Source of the DNA: Oscarella lobularis
Lineage: Eukaryota; Porifera; Homoscleromorpha; Homosclerophorida; Oscarellidae
Assembly (NCBI RefSeq): GCF_947507565.1
Contig: NC_089179.1
Coordinates: 2,187,747-2,251,746, forward strand
Direction: 5' to 3'
Length of the DNA: 64,000 bases
Shown here: positions 53,470 to 62,983 of the stretch, one piece after another
How positions within the stretch are numbered: the first letter of the stretch is position 1
Layout: every line of letters begins with the position of its first letter
Notes under the pieces: model-generated
The model's database searches: none
The model's input: only the letters and a program-made list of their open reading frames with translations
What the model was told of the DNA's origin: nothing
Translations under genes and position numbers: made by a program

Positions 53470-54800
53470 AATTATACACGACAAAAAATAAGATTGTCAT
53501 TCTATATATAAACCAGACATGAATACAGACCCAACAATACCAACGCTGAGTTTATACACACACCAATTAATGGCGATGCTTCGCTAGCGCTCGCACATGC
53601 CAATTTAAATGATCAAGCGAATCTCTAATTGCCTCTGTTTTCCTTTCCCGACAATTCGTACGTAATTTTTGCCAAGTTCGTAAGAGTTGCAAAGAAAATC
53701 CATTGCGTCGATGACTCTTTTAATAGTGAGGTTGTTCAGACTTGGACTGGACAGGATTCACCTGGCGCTGACCATAAGAACCTTTCCGGACTGTGCCTAG
53801 GTGACGCTGTCAAACCTGAGACGAAAAAAGAAACGCTTTTACTTTCCACTGCCTTAAGGTGTTTTGCCAATGTTTCAAAATGATTCATTATCTTTGTTTT
53901 TGAAAGTCCGCATTCCCTGCCAATCTAAAAAATCAGCGCTTAATCACAGTGCAGTAAACCTTAATTAAGTAGTAATTGTAAATTAAGATCTTACCTGTAT
54001 AGTAAAAAATAGTCGATCGGCGTACGATTCGATAGTGGGATATTCAACAATTAATAGCGATAAATTCCTTGAGTTAAGACGTGTACGTTCTTGGTTTACT
54101 TGAAACTTTCGTTGTCGTCGAAAGACCGGTCTAAGACAAAGACTTCTTCTGCTGTTTCGCCGGAATCATTCATCGCGAAGCCTACATTCAAGCGTCAGTT
54201 CTGCGCGTCAGAGAAACAGGTATACCGAAGGGTCTGTACGGGTCCTCGCTCCTCCTAGACGTATGATGTAAGGATTCAATTAAATTTTAGCTGAAAAATG
54301 AACGCCATACAGTTTCGAAGCATATCTTATTTCTCCGTTGCATCTTTGAGACACCACGTCTGTTCCACTGCGGCAGTTACTCTACTGCGTGAGGTCCCGG
54401 ATAACTCCCGGATAACGCTTGATAGCACACGTTCGTTGACACTATTTCGTTTCTTTATTCAAGTTCCTGTCTTCCAAATAACTTTAAAGGACTCTTAATG
54501 GTTTGTTAAAAGCACTTTTAGAAAGATTCGGCATAGGTTTGTGAGAAAACAGTATTACGAAAATATCGTCGAAAAAGCAACGAAAAGGCGCTGGAACAAG
54601 AGAAAAGGTAGAACGAAATGAGTATCTTTTGAGATAAATATCGAAGGCCCTTTTTTAGAACTAGCTTGCACCACGTGGACGGCCGATCGTCGTTTTCGTG
54701 CATCGCCACGACGCTCAAGTTCTGCGTTATAATAGAAGCAGGAACGTGAAAGGCAAGTAAAACAGACGTTCGTGATTTGGAAAAAAGGAAGGGGCCCCCT
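53470..54800. other. Unassigned sequence
   Basis: Short frames only (for example 53629-53883, 84 codons), none with a recognised motif. No RNA gene seen. Confidence 0.3.
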
Positions 54801-54802
54801 TG

Positions 54803-54996
54803 TTTTTGAAAGGGCGTGACTAATATTAAGGTGTACCAGAAGGAGGTCTTTTGTGTAAAATTTGAGCGGTACGAAGTGTTTGACTTTGTAGGGCTGTTCT
54901 ACTGATAGAGTAGAGTAGATATAGCGCGTTTATTTGGAAATCCGCGAGTTGAAGTCTTAAGGCAACCATGAACTATATAGCTCATGGTTTTTGGCC
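54803..54996 (+). repeat. Direct repeat flanking the P-like element, left copy
   Basis: About 190 bp that match 58082-58275 in the same orientation, with shared GGGCGKGACTAATATTAA, GTGTACC, GTAGGGYTGTTCTACTGATA, and TAGCGCGTTTATTTGGAAAT. By eye roughly 80 percent identical. The P-like element lies between the two copies but does not include either. Confidence 0.8.
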
Positions 54997-55086
54997 AAAA
55001 ACCGCATCTCTCAAAATCCCAAGATTTTCACGTCAAACGATAGGCATTTAGTATCTAGTTGGTTCTACATCTCAAATTAGTCTACC

Positions 55087-58055
55087 CAGAGCCGTAGAGA
55101 GAGAGAGCTGTGCCAACTCAATTAATCACGTGACTCCATGGGCGCCATCTTGGGTCCAACGATTAGGTACCTGTTCGTTGCCACAAGAGCTCTCCATAGA
55201 AAAGATGACAGGCTGCTGTGCTCCAGGGTGCACAAATCGTTCCGAAAATGGCTCTAAATTGTACCGATTTCCCCGCGATCCGAAGCGAAGGCGTGAGTGA
55301 ATGGGCCGCAAAAGTGAAAAGAGACAAGTGGTTTCCGAACGACATAGGGTCTAAACTTTGTCAAGTGTGTCATAATGTCTCAATTACTTGTTTGCGTCAC
55401 TAAATCTTGCCTAAAGGACCACTTCAGCGAGGATCAATTTGAATGCCGCGCCGACGGAACCCGGAGGTTAAGGCTCGACGCGCTGCCTACAGTTTTCCTG
55501 CATCGTCCTCATCAACCGACACGAAAGCTGCCCAGAAATCGAGTTGATTCGTCCTGCGCTCCAGAACATGAAGTTCCTTTTTTCTGTACTACCGACCACG
55601 CGTATGCTCGCGCCCCGGAGCTTTTTATAAGTTAGTTTGTGAGACTTTTTTAATACGGCTTGGATTTTGTAATTGTTTGAATAGAAGTCGTTTCTAAAAG
55701 TGAAAATGTGTCGCTGAGCGGAGACGAGGAAGATACGAGTTATTGCAGTACTAGTAGCGATCGCCTAGTAGCTCAATTGGAGGCCAAGCTAAGAAGAGTC
55801 TCGGAAGAGAAAGAGTCTGTCATGGCTGAATACGCTAATTTTCAGTTACAAGTAGGAAAATTCTTTTCGCCAGACCAGCTAAGAGCTGTTCAACGAGGCG
55901 GGGACATGAGAGGAATTCCATGGACGTCGTCAACGATTAAAACGGCGTTGCAAATACGGTTTGCATGTGGAACAGCAGGCTACAACTTACTGCGCAAGCA
56001 ACATCAACCATTGCCTGGATTACGAACAATCCAAAGAAAGATGTCGACCATACCTTTTCAGCCGGGGGTTCTGCATCACATCTTTGAAGCCCTAGCAACA
56101 AAAGTGGAGCACATGCAGCCTAACGAAAATTTGTGCTGTTTAACATTGGAAGAAATGTCTATTACAGCCGGCTATGAGTATGACCCCAGCACTAGCCAAA
56201 TAGCAGGCACTGTCAATTTACCGGGGCACAGTGGTCAGGCAACTCACGGCCTTGTGTTTATGCTATCGGGATTGACATCTAGGTGGAAGCAAGTGGCCGC
56301 TTATTTTCTCACCGGTAACAAGACAGACGGATCCATTTTTAAACAAATCGTGCTAGAAATAATTGATAAAGCAACGAAAATAGGGCTTCACGTGTCTGCT
56401 GTCACAAGCGATATGGGGAGCTCCAACAGAGCTATGTGGTCATCGTTTGGACTAGTTACCAACAGAAAAAGCAATATCACCACAATTCCTCATCCTTCGG
56501 ATAGTAGCCGGCATCTTCATTTTCTAGCTGATGTACCACACGTTATCAAAAATCTAAGATCAGCGCTATGCAGTGGCAATGAAATAGAGCTTCCTCTTGA
56601 TGTTATGCAATCAAACCAGTTAACGAGCTGCAAAGTCAACTGCAGCCCAGTGTTGAACTTGATCGAATATCAAGAAAAAGCTGCTATAAAGTTAGCTCCA
56701 AACGTGTCAAGGTCAACTATCCATCCGTCGCATTTTGAAAAAATGAAGGTATCAGGAGTTTTACACTTATTCAGCAATTCTGTTTCGTCTGGCATACGTT
56801 ACCTGGTAGCTCACGAAGGCCGCAGTGCAGACTACTTGACGACTGCCTGGTTCCTAGAAGTATGCAATAAGTGGTTCGATTTGATGTCTAGTCGACATCC
56901 AGTGATGGCACTAAGTAAGGAAAATCCGGAGAAGTATCAAGCGGCTGTCTCTTTTCTACGTTTTGTCATTAAATTGTTTGCTGAAATCAAAATCGGCGAA
57001 AAAGGTCACTGGAAGCCAGTTCAAACTGGTGTAATTATGGCAACGACGTCCGTCCTTCATCTTCAAGAAGAGCTTCTAGACAGAGGTCTCAAGTTCCTCC
57101 TCACAGCCAGGCTAACTCAGGACTGCGCAGAAAACTTATTTAGCATGATTCGGCAAAAAGATCCCATTCCGAAGTCGTTGGCATTTCAAAGGGCATTGAA
57201 AGCAGTTTGCGTTAACCAATTTTTAAAATTACCGAACAGAAATACGAACTACAATGATGACGATTTCGAAATTTTCACCGACCTTTTCGATGAAGCCTCT
57301 ACTGAGCCGGGAGAAAGTGAACAGGATCAAGACACAGCGGAACAGCCTGAAGACGTTCCTGAACTCCACGTACGAATGTCGCATGGGGCCGATGAGAAAA
57401 TCCCTGATACATTGAATCAGGGGGAGCAGAATGGCTTATATTATATATTAGGTTACTGCATTTTTATCCTGAAGAAGACAAAGGCCGTATGCAGCACGTG
57501 TCTTACTGAGGTGGAAGAGGTGGGGTTAGCAGAACCTTTTGACTCTGCTCTTCTACTCTCCCTGAAAGAATATAAAGAAGGAAGTCTATCAAAAGTTACA
57601 GGAAAAGTATTTACTATGATGCTCCAAGTGGAATTGATGTTTCGGAGTAGAGAAAAATTATCTATAATCAACGGAAAAAACATAAAAAGTGAGTTTATTG
57701 AGGACGCCTTAAAACTCCCAGAAGTCATTAAGACAATTTTGCCAGAGTGTCATAACCTAAAACGAAAGTTATTGTCTAAGTATTTCAACGTAAGAGTATC
57801 TATTTTTTGTAGAGAAATTAATTGTAAAGGCAGTAGTAAAGGCAGTAGTAAAGATAGATCTGAATTAGGAAGTCGTTCTGCTACAATGAGGAATCTAATT
57901 AAAAAATTAAGTAAAAACACAAGTGCTAGACGCGACTAACACGAAAGAAATCACCATGCTACATTTCCTCTGTTGGACCCAACATGGCGTCCATAAAACC
58001 ACGTGATAGCCTAGCGCGCGCAGAGTTGGCACAGCTCTCTCTCTCTACGGCTCTG
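55087..58055 (+). mobile_element. Near-complete P-like DNA transposon, 2969 bp, 8-bp target duplication
   Basis: The terminal inverted repeats are about 33 bp (left end CAGAGCCGTAGAGAGAGAGA; right end its mirror). AGTCTACC occurs immediately outside each end (55079-55086 and 58056-58063). An 8-bp duplication is diagnostic for P and hAT superfamilies, and the coding content decides for P. Subterminal sequences around CACGTG and GGACGCCAT/GGCGCCAT are also mirrored at the two ends. One spliced THAP-transposase gene fills the interior. A related solo end exists at 21.4-21.5 kb. Confidence 0.93.
55204..57939 (+). CDS. P-element/THAP9-like transposase with THAP domain, one frameshift
   Basis: Exon 1 (55204-55364) starts MTGCCAPGCTNRSENGSKLY with a THAP zinc-binding start; a one-base shift near 55296 precedes EWAAKVKRDKWFPND. 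The intron 55365-55416 (52 bp) joins LCQ to DHFSEDQFE, restoring the C-x2-H pair. Exon 2 ends at 55630, the intron 55631-55684 is 54 bp, and exon 3 runs in frame to 57939. Exon 3 has a leucine-rich coiled coil (RLVAQLEAKLRRVSEEKE), then LTLEEMSITAGYEYD, VTSDMGSSNRAMWSSFGL (D235 counting from 55708), LADVPHVIKNLR (D275) and FLLTARLTQDCAENLFSMIR. Where the family normally has Asp in 'DEM', this copy shows Glu (E148/E149), which may matter for catalysis. Apart from the frameshift it is intact. Confidence 0.9.
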
Positions 58056-58081
58056 AGTCTACCGTGCCAATTTTTTTTGCT

Positions 58082-58275
58082 TTTTTGAAGGGGCGGGACT
58101 AATATTAACGTGTACCGGAAGGGGTCTTTTTTCGTGTGAAATTTGACCGATACTAAGTGCTTGACCTCGTAGGGTTGTTCTACTGATAAAATGGATTAGA
58201 TCTAGCGCGTTTATTTGGAAATCTGTGAGTTGAGATTTTTATGCAACCGTGAGCTATAGTCCATGGTTTTTGGTC
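58082..58275 (+). repeat. Direct repeat flanking the P-like element, right copy
   Basis: Partner of 54803-54996, beginning 27 bp after the right end of the P-like element. It lies upstream of the RAG1-N-like gene, so the pair may be duplicated upstream sequence of that gene. Confidence 0.8.
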
Positions 58276-58537
58276 ATTTCGGTGACCTCTCCGATTTCGA
58301 AGATTTCTTTATAAAAAGATGGGTATTGGTTGCCTGTTTGAAGTACCTGTTGGGTGCTTAAACTCGCCATGCTACTGAAGCAGTTTTCCCGAGATTGGTT
58401 AAAAGGTAAATTGGTGCCAAATTTAATTCCATTATAAACATAATTAAGACCAAACCGGCACTTTTTTCGTGACGCCAGACAGGGATTTTGTCATTATGTA
58501 CGGGTGCTAAGCTTAGCGTTAGTTTTACGCGATTCAA

Positions 58538-59905
58538 ATGAATGAGCATCGCCAATCTCTGCTTTCCCTTGGCCGAATTTGCGCAAAACTGCTTTCCAGA
58601 CGGTCCAGACGTCAGTATTCGTGCCAAGATCACGCAGAAGCTATTCAAGATGCTTTCTATGTCGATGTCGCGACAGATCAAGCGGAGCTACACCCTCTCA
58701 GCGTGTGCGAACAATGCTGGGTGATCGCGAAGCGTTGGAAGACAGCCAAAAGCACCGGACGACTGTATCGCCCGATCCAGAAAGCTGTTTCTTGGGAAGA
58801 TCATGACAGCGGCGGTTCGTGTTTTGCATACGAAATGCGCTGTAAAAATGCAAAGGGTTGACCTTCGGCTGAGCGGGCAAAGGTTTCGGGCCGACCTAAG
58901 AAAAGTGTGGAAGCTTTAGAACGCTTTCTCCACTCTATATGGCTCCGCCCTCCTTCAAACGACCGCAAGTTCTGTATCCGGATCTCGTTCTCGATTACAA
59001 TCACCCGGATTTTGTGGCGCTCCTTCTTTGCCCTGAATGCAAAGACGTTGTGGACAGGCCTGTCACTTCAGAGTGCCAGCATCTCGATTGCTTGACAAAG
59101 CAATATCGCGATCTATTACCGGGAGCCAAATGGATGTGTCCAACAAGAAACTGCGAGCAACTATTGCTGGAGGGAAACTCTCCGAGCGAAGACGTGCTAT
59201 TTAAAAGAGTTCACGAACTGGAAACGAGCGTGCGATCATTGAAGGTGCGTATATAGAGATTTTGATATGCTGCTCTAAATATTCAATCTTCAATTTAATA
59301 GATGCGTTGTCCTCACGGCTGTGAAAATATTTTCACTCTTGAACAATTTGAGAGCCATTTGTGCCTGGAGGAGGGGGAGGACCATGACCTAACTTCAGGT
59401 CCACTTGCCCCTCCCACTCTTCCGCAATGCACTCCGCGTGCAGATACGCTTGCAGACGTATTGCGAAAGACCGTAGAAACGCCTACGAAGGTCGAGAAAG
59501 AAACAGCGGCCAATATAGTGTAAAGAATGATCACGTCGTCGTCCGCTGAAGCAAACGACGTGAAAGTAATCCTGGCTGGAAAACGCGGAAAAGTAATATA
59601 GTGTTCGGTTTTTTTCTGCACTATGTCATGTTGCTGGAAAATGCAGTTTGTGCGAACCGCAATGCCACGCGATCCGTCCCATCTCGCGTCCGACAGAACT
59701 GTTCGGCAGAGAACAGCTGTTTTAGAAAGAATTCGTGCTGTCGTTAGCGGAAGAGACGCGGGAGACTTGAGCTGTCGCGCGCAGATGAGGCATGAATTGG
59801 CTCGCCTGCCGAAAGAAGACCGCCGCCTTTTGCTAAAAGATGCTGGCCTTTCGGTGCTTCCAAACAACGTCCTTGCTCCAGGAACTGGCCTGGCCCTTGA
59901 TTCGT
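58538..59905 (+). pseudogene. RAG1 N-terminal-like protein (zinc-binding region, RING, zinc finger)
   Basis: The ATG at 58538 begins a segment matching the RAG1 N-terminal region: LLSLGRICAKLL, AFYVDVATDQAELHPLS and VCEQCWVIAKRW. An in-frame TGA (58859-58861) precedes VSGRPKKS. After a frame change near 58950 comes a RING-like finger, LLCPECKDVVDRPVTSECQH then CPTRNCEQLL, and, past a 57-bp intron (59245-59301), a second finger CPHGCENIFTLEQFESHLC. A TAA lies at 59521-59523 after ETAANIV. The 54-bp intron 59593-59646 leads to RTAMPRDPSHLASDRTVRQR and a helical DLSCRAQMRHELARLPKEDR. This fits N-RAG-type mobile elements, which carry the RAG1 N-terminus without the catalytic core. No RAG1 core is seen. 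Confidence 0.72.
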
Positions 59906-61107
59906 TTTCGCAGCACTTTTGCGCGACGTTTTTTGACAGCCATCTTTACTTTCGCAGATTGCGTCATGTCTCAGAGCCCACGGAAGAAAAGAGGAAACAG
60001 CTAGAGTACGATTCCATCGCCAAGATCGAAACTGCCGACGTCGGATGTCGCGCAACAGTGCACGGAATCGTCGCATCTCTTTCCCCCGTTAAGAGCGGAC
60101 CTGCAAAGAAATACTATCGCGGCGTGTTAGCCGACAACGACAAAAGCATCCCATTCGTCGCTTTCAGCCACCGTAACGCCGAGCCTCCCGGTCACGATCT
60201 GTTGCAAGCCTTTCGCGAAAAAGGCGATCCTGTGATAATCGGCAATTGCGAAGTGAAAACTAGCAATTTTACGGGAATTCCGAAGGCAGAATTGCAGGTT
60301 CACTCGACGACGGTCTTTGAGAAATCGCTCAAGTCGTTCGACGAAACTGTCGTGCTCGAGGAAAGCGAGGAGAGCGAGCAGCTTTCCATGAAGCACATCA
60401 CTCTCTCTCAACTGATAGAAGAGTAAGTCGAACCAGTCATTGTGAGAGTCAAGGCTATTCGTGTCGAACCTTCGCGTTCGACGCAGAACGACAGCGTCGT
60501 TCAAAAAGTTAAGATCGCAGACTCGACTGGCGTCTGCAATGTCGATCTGTGGTCGCAATTCGTTGGCCAATTGAAAAAGGATCAGTGTTATGAGCTCTCT
60601 GGGGTGCGAAAGAAGACTTACTCCGACAAACACTCTCTATTTACGCCGAAGAAAAACGCCGTGATTGTGCCCATTACCGAAATCGGAATCGTCGCTCCGG
60701 TGCACGACCACGACGACGAAACGACCCACGAAAAAGTCCTCGATGTCAGGGTTATCAGCGTGAGCAACTTTTCTGCCGAGAAAAAGTGTCCGATGTGCAA
60801 GAAAGGCAACGTTAAGTTACTTCCAGAACAACCCGCTGCAGCGCGATGCTCTTCTTGCCGTACTGTCAGCCGTCTATCTTGCACCGCCGTTACAACCTGT
60901 GAGCTTACTCTTCAAACCGCCAACTGCGCCCCGCTCTTCTGCACCGCTTACGAAGATGTGCTATCCCAAATCGCTCAGCTTCCGTTGAAGGACGTCGACG
61001 AAGTCAAGTTATTGTTGGCAGAGCCATTCAATGCCTTCTTGAATCATGGCAGCATTACAAGAGTTGAAAGACCGAAGCCAGCCTCTGTTCCCTCCTCCAG
61101 CGACTGA
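59906..61107 (+). pseudogene. RPA1-like OB-fold single-stranded DNA-binding protein, one in-frame stop
   Basis: The frame continues without interruption from the RAG1-like segment into QLEYDSIAKIETADVGC, VHGIVASLSPVKSG and AKKYYRGVLADNDKSIPFVA, the first OB fold. GDPVIIGNCEVKTSNF and LSMKHITLSQLIEE follow. A TAA at 60424-60426 then interrupts, and the same frame reads VKAIRVEPSRSTQNDSVVQK and VKIADSTGVCNVDLWSQFVG, a second OB fold. A zinc ribbon CPMCKKGNVKLL with CSSCRTVSRLSC (60788-60890) resembles the RPA1 C-terminal zinc motif. It ends at 61107. Multi-copy RPA1-like proteins of this kind occur in cnidarians and in Helitrons of some lineages; a Helitron 3' end lies 1.15 kb downstream. The single stop and otherwise clean frame suggest recent decay. 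Confidence 0.75.
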
Positions 61108-61149
61108 GTTTGCGGCGGACCGTGTTGAGTTCCAAGGAAAATCATCTTT

Positions 61150-61285
61150 CAATATCTGTCACTTGGCAGATTAACCTTTCAATATGTGCCACTTGGCAGA
61201 TTAATCATCATTCGACATCTGCCACTTGGCAGATAAATATCTTCCACTTGGGAGATAACTGAGCTGCCACTTGGCACCTGCGTTC
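61150..61285. repeat. Tandem repeat of GCCACTTGGCAGAT
   Basis: Five degenerate copies of GCCACTTGGCAGATWA spaced 20-35 bp apart. CCACTTGG is nearly self-complementary. Confidence 0.75.
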
Positions 61286-61289
61286 CTTA

Positions 61290-62230
61290 CTTTACTCTGC
61301 GCTTTTGAGTTTGATCGTTCCAAAATACACTTCTCAAAACAATGTCTGGACACGTTTTTTACATGCGGGCTTCTCTTACGACGCCATTGCATCCACAAGC
61401 TTTCCCTGTTATTCGCGTCGTTTTCCTCGCTGTTTTCTCTCTCACTATCCTATCCTTTTTGTCAAAAATCGACTTTGTATCTCGCCGTTAGTCGATCATT
61501 CGCTCCGCGACTGCGTAGTATTACTTCCCTTTAGAAGAAAGAGACAATTGAACTCTTTGAATTCTTCTGCACCGCATCGAAAATGGGGCGTAAAAAGCGT
61601 TCGTCATTGTCGCCTTGAAAATCGAGCGCTAAAGCGCCGAAAATCTGTCCATGACCTCGATCGCGCAGGTTTTATAAATCGCCGCTTCTTTCGTCGCAGA
61701 ACATAGCCGGCATTTCTTCTTTGCAGTGGAACAACTCTCCGCAGCCGATTCCGTCACGATGACGTCGCCCGTCAACCAAGCCTCCTCTCGCGACACCACC
61801 CCCCCACAAAGTCCCGAGCACTCCTACTCCTTGACACTCCCTCCGTCTGACATCACTGCACGACACCGCAGAAACATTCTCGAACACGCATACTCTCTAC
61901 CACCGTCCTCTTCACCGTCTCCTTCAAGATATTTTCAAATTTAATCCACGCCCGCATTTCCCGTATTTCCTGTCCTGTCCCTGTGCAATACAACAAAAAA
62001 TGTCGTTTATACCGAAATCCTTTCAACGTAAGTCTTATATTTATAATTCTATAACATAAAATATCTTGCTTACCACAATTATATTCTCCGCCTATCCTCT
62101 CTATTTTATATCATATAGTTACGTACACAATTTTTATGGGCTGCAAGCGTTCGAACCTCCACGTGGTGCAGCCTATATAACGCTAATCGAACTCATAAAA
62201 CTACCCAAACGAAAAAGCAACAGGAAGTAA
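61290..62230. other. Unassigned interior of the putative Helitron
   Basis: Open frames at 61305-61706 and 61672-61887 lack motifs. Towards 62000 the sequence is AT-rich. No Rep/helicase motifs were seen. Confidence 0.35.
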
Positions 62231-62231
62231 C

Positions 62232-62261
62232 GCCCGCGCGTAGCGCGGGCAAACGAGCTAG
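62232..62261 (+). mobile_element. Helitron 3' terminus (hairpin plus CTAG)
   Basis: A stem of eight base pairs, GCCCGCGC and GCGCGGGC around a GTA loop (62232-62250), is followed 7 bp later by CTAG at 62258-62261 and then T. This is the standard Helitron 3' end. Comparison with the related copy at 32193 shows the element inserted between A and T of an existing transposase sequence (TCTAATCACGCATTAAACGC there). The 5' end, which should start TC, was not located. Confidence 0.85.
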
Positions 62262-62797
62262 TGACGCACTAAACGCAAACCGCATGATAGATAAGCCGGG
62301 GGCAAAAACACACCAATTATGAGGGATACTGAGTGGGAGGATCAATTTTTTTCAATGACAAATTCTAGCGGAGAGAACATTGGTCTAAAGGAATGCTTGG
62401 TGCGACGACAACGATACACAGAAGAAATGTTGAGGAAGGCCATGGTGACAGAATTTTCACCCGGATTTTGCATCAGAACTATCACTTGAGGAGAAGATTG
62501 CCAGAAACGCCGGAGATCATACCGAAGTTCCACTGCGAGTGCAATCCCATCGAGCATCTATGGGCGGAGGCCAAACGAGAAACGCCACGACTATGCAACT
62601 ACTCCATCACCGGACTTCAAGAAAACGTGAACCAGCTCTGGATGCCGTCCCCTTAGATAGAATTCGCAAATTTTTGAGAAAAGCGCGCGAGTATCTTGAA
62701 ATTTATAGGAATGGAATATCGGCCGTAAATGAAGTCAAAGAAGCACTGAAGAAGTATAAGTCACATCGTCGAGTTTTGAGGTTAGATTCAAATTATT
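62262..62797 (+). pseudogene. IS630-like FDQSSNH-family transposase, C-terminal part, cut by a Helitron
   Basis: Beginning exactly at the Helitron border, the sequence matches the copy at 32193-32740. It has an ALNANRM-type segment, a PGGKNTPIM-like stretch, ENIGLKECLVRRQR, then FHCECNPIEHLWAEAKRE (Glu region) and KFLRKAREYLEIYRNGIS, ending KSHRRVLRLDSNY. Frame changes occur in the first half. The second Asp motif lies on the far side of the Helitron and was not found in the window. Confidence 0.75.
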
Positions 62798-62799
62798 AA

Positions 62800-62960
62800 T
62801 TTTCATTTGTTCGTTTAGTTAGAGATACTGCTTTACGCAGTTCCAATGACTCTCGTGTCAGTGGAGGGGAATGGTCAGGTTCGACTCCTGAGCATATTGT
62901 GGCGTTCTGGGACCCAACCCTCGATCTCGCAAAAAAAGTCAATTGTACTATTTGATACAT
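62800..62960 (+). repeat. 3' tail with a pol III B-box-like motif, second copy
   Basis: GGTTCGACTCC at 62879-62889 matches the B-box consensus, preceded by GTGTCAGTGGAGGGG. The arrangement equals that at 32741-32945, so the motif is part of the transposon family tail. No (CAAA)n end is seen in this copy. Confidence 0.6.
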
Positions 62961-62983
62961 ATATTTTTGATAAACGCATACCG

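Noticed and set aside
55288-55310. GTGAGT in the THAP exon as an intron start
   Set aside because: The coding continuation EWAAKVKRDKW begins within a few bases, leaving no room for an intron; a one-base frameshift fits better.
59313-59867. Minus-strand 184-codon frame
   Set aside because: Antisense to the RAG1-N-like exons; it has no motif and overlaps two introns.
60415-60440. GTAAGT at 60423 as a splice donor in the RPA1-like gene
   Set aside because: The nearest in-frame acceptor would give an intron of about 15 bp, and the same frame continues after the TAA, so a nonsense codon is the simpler reading.
60127-60633. Minus-strand 168-codon frame
   Set aside because: Antisense to the RPA1-like OB folds, which have clear family motifs.
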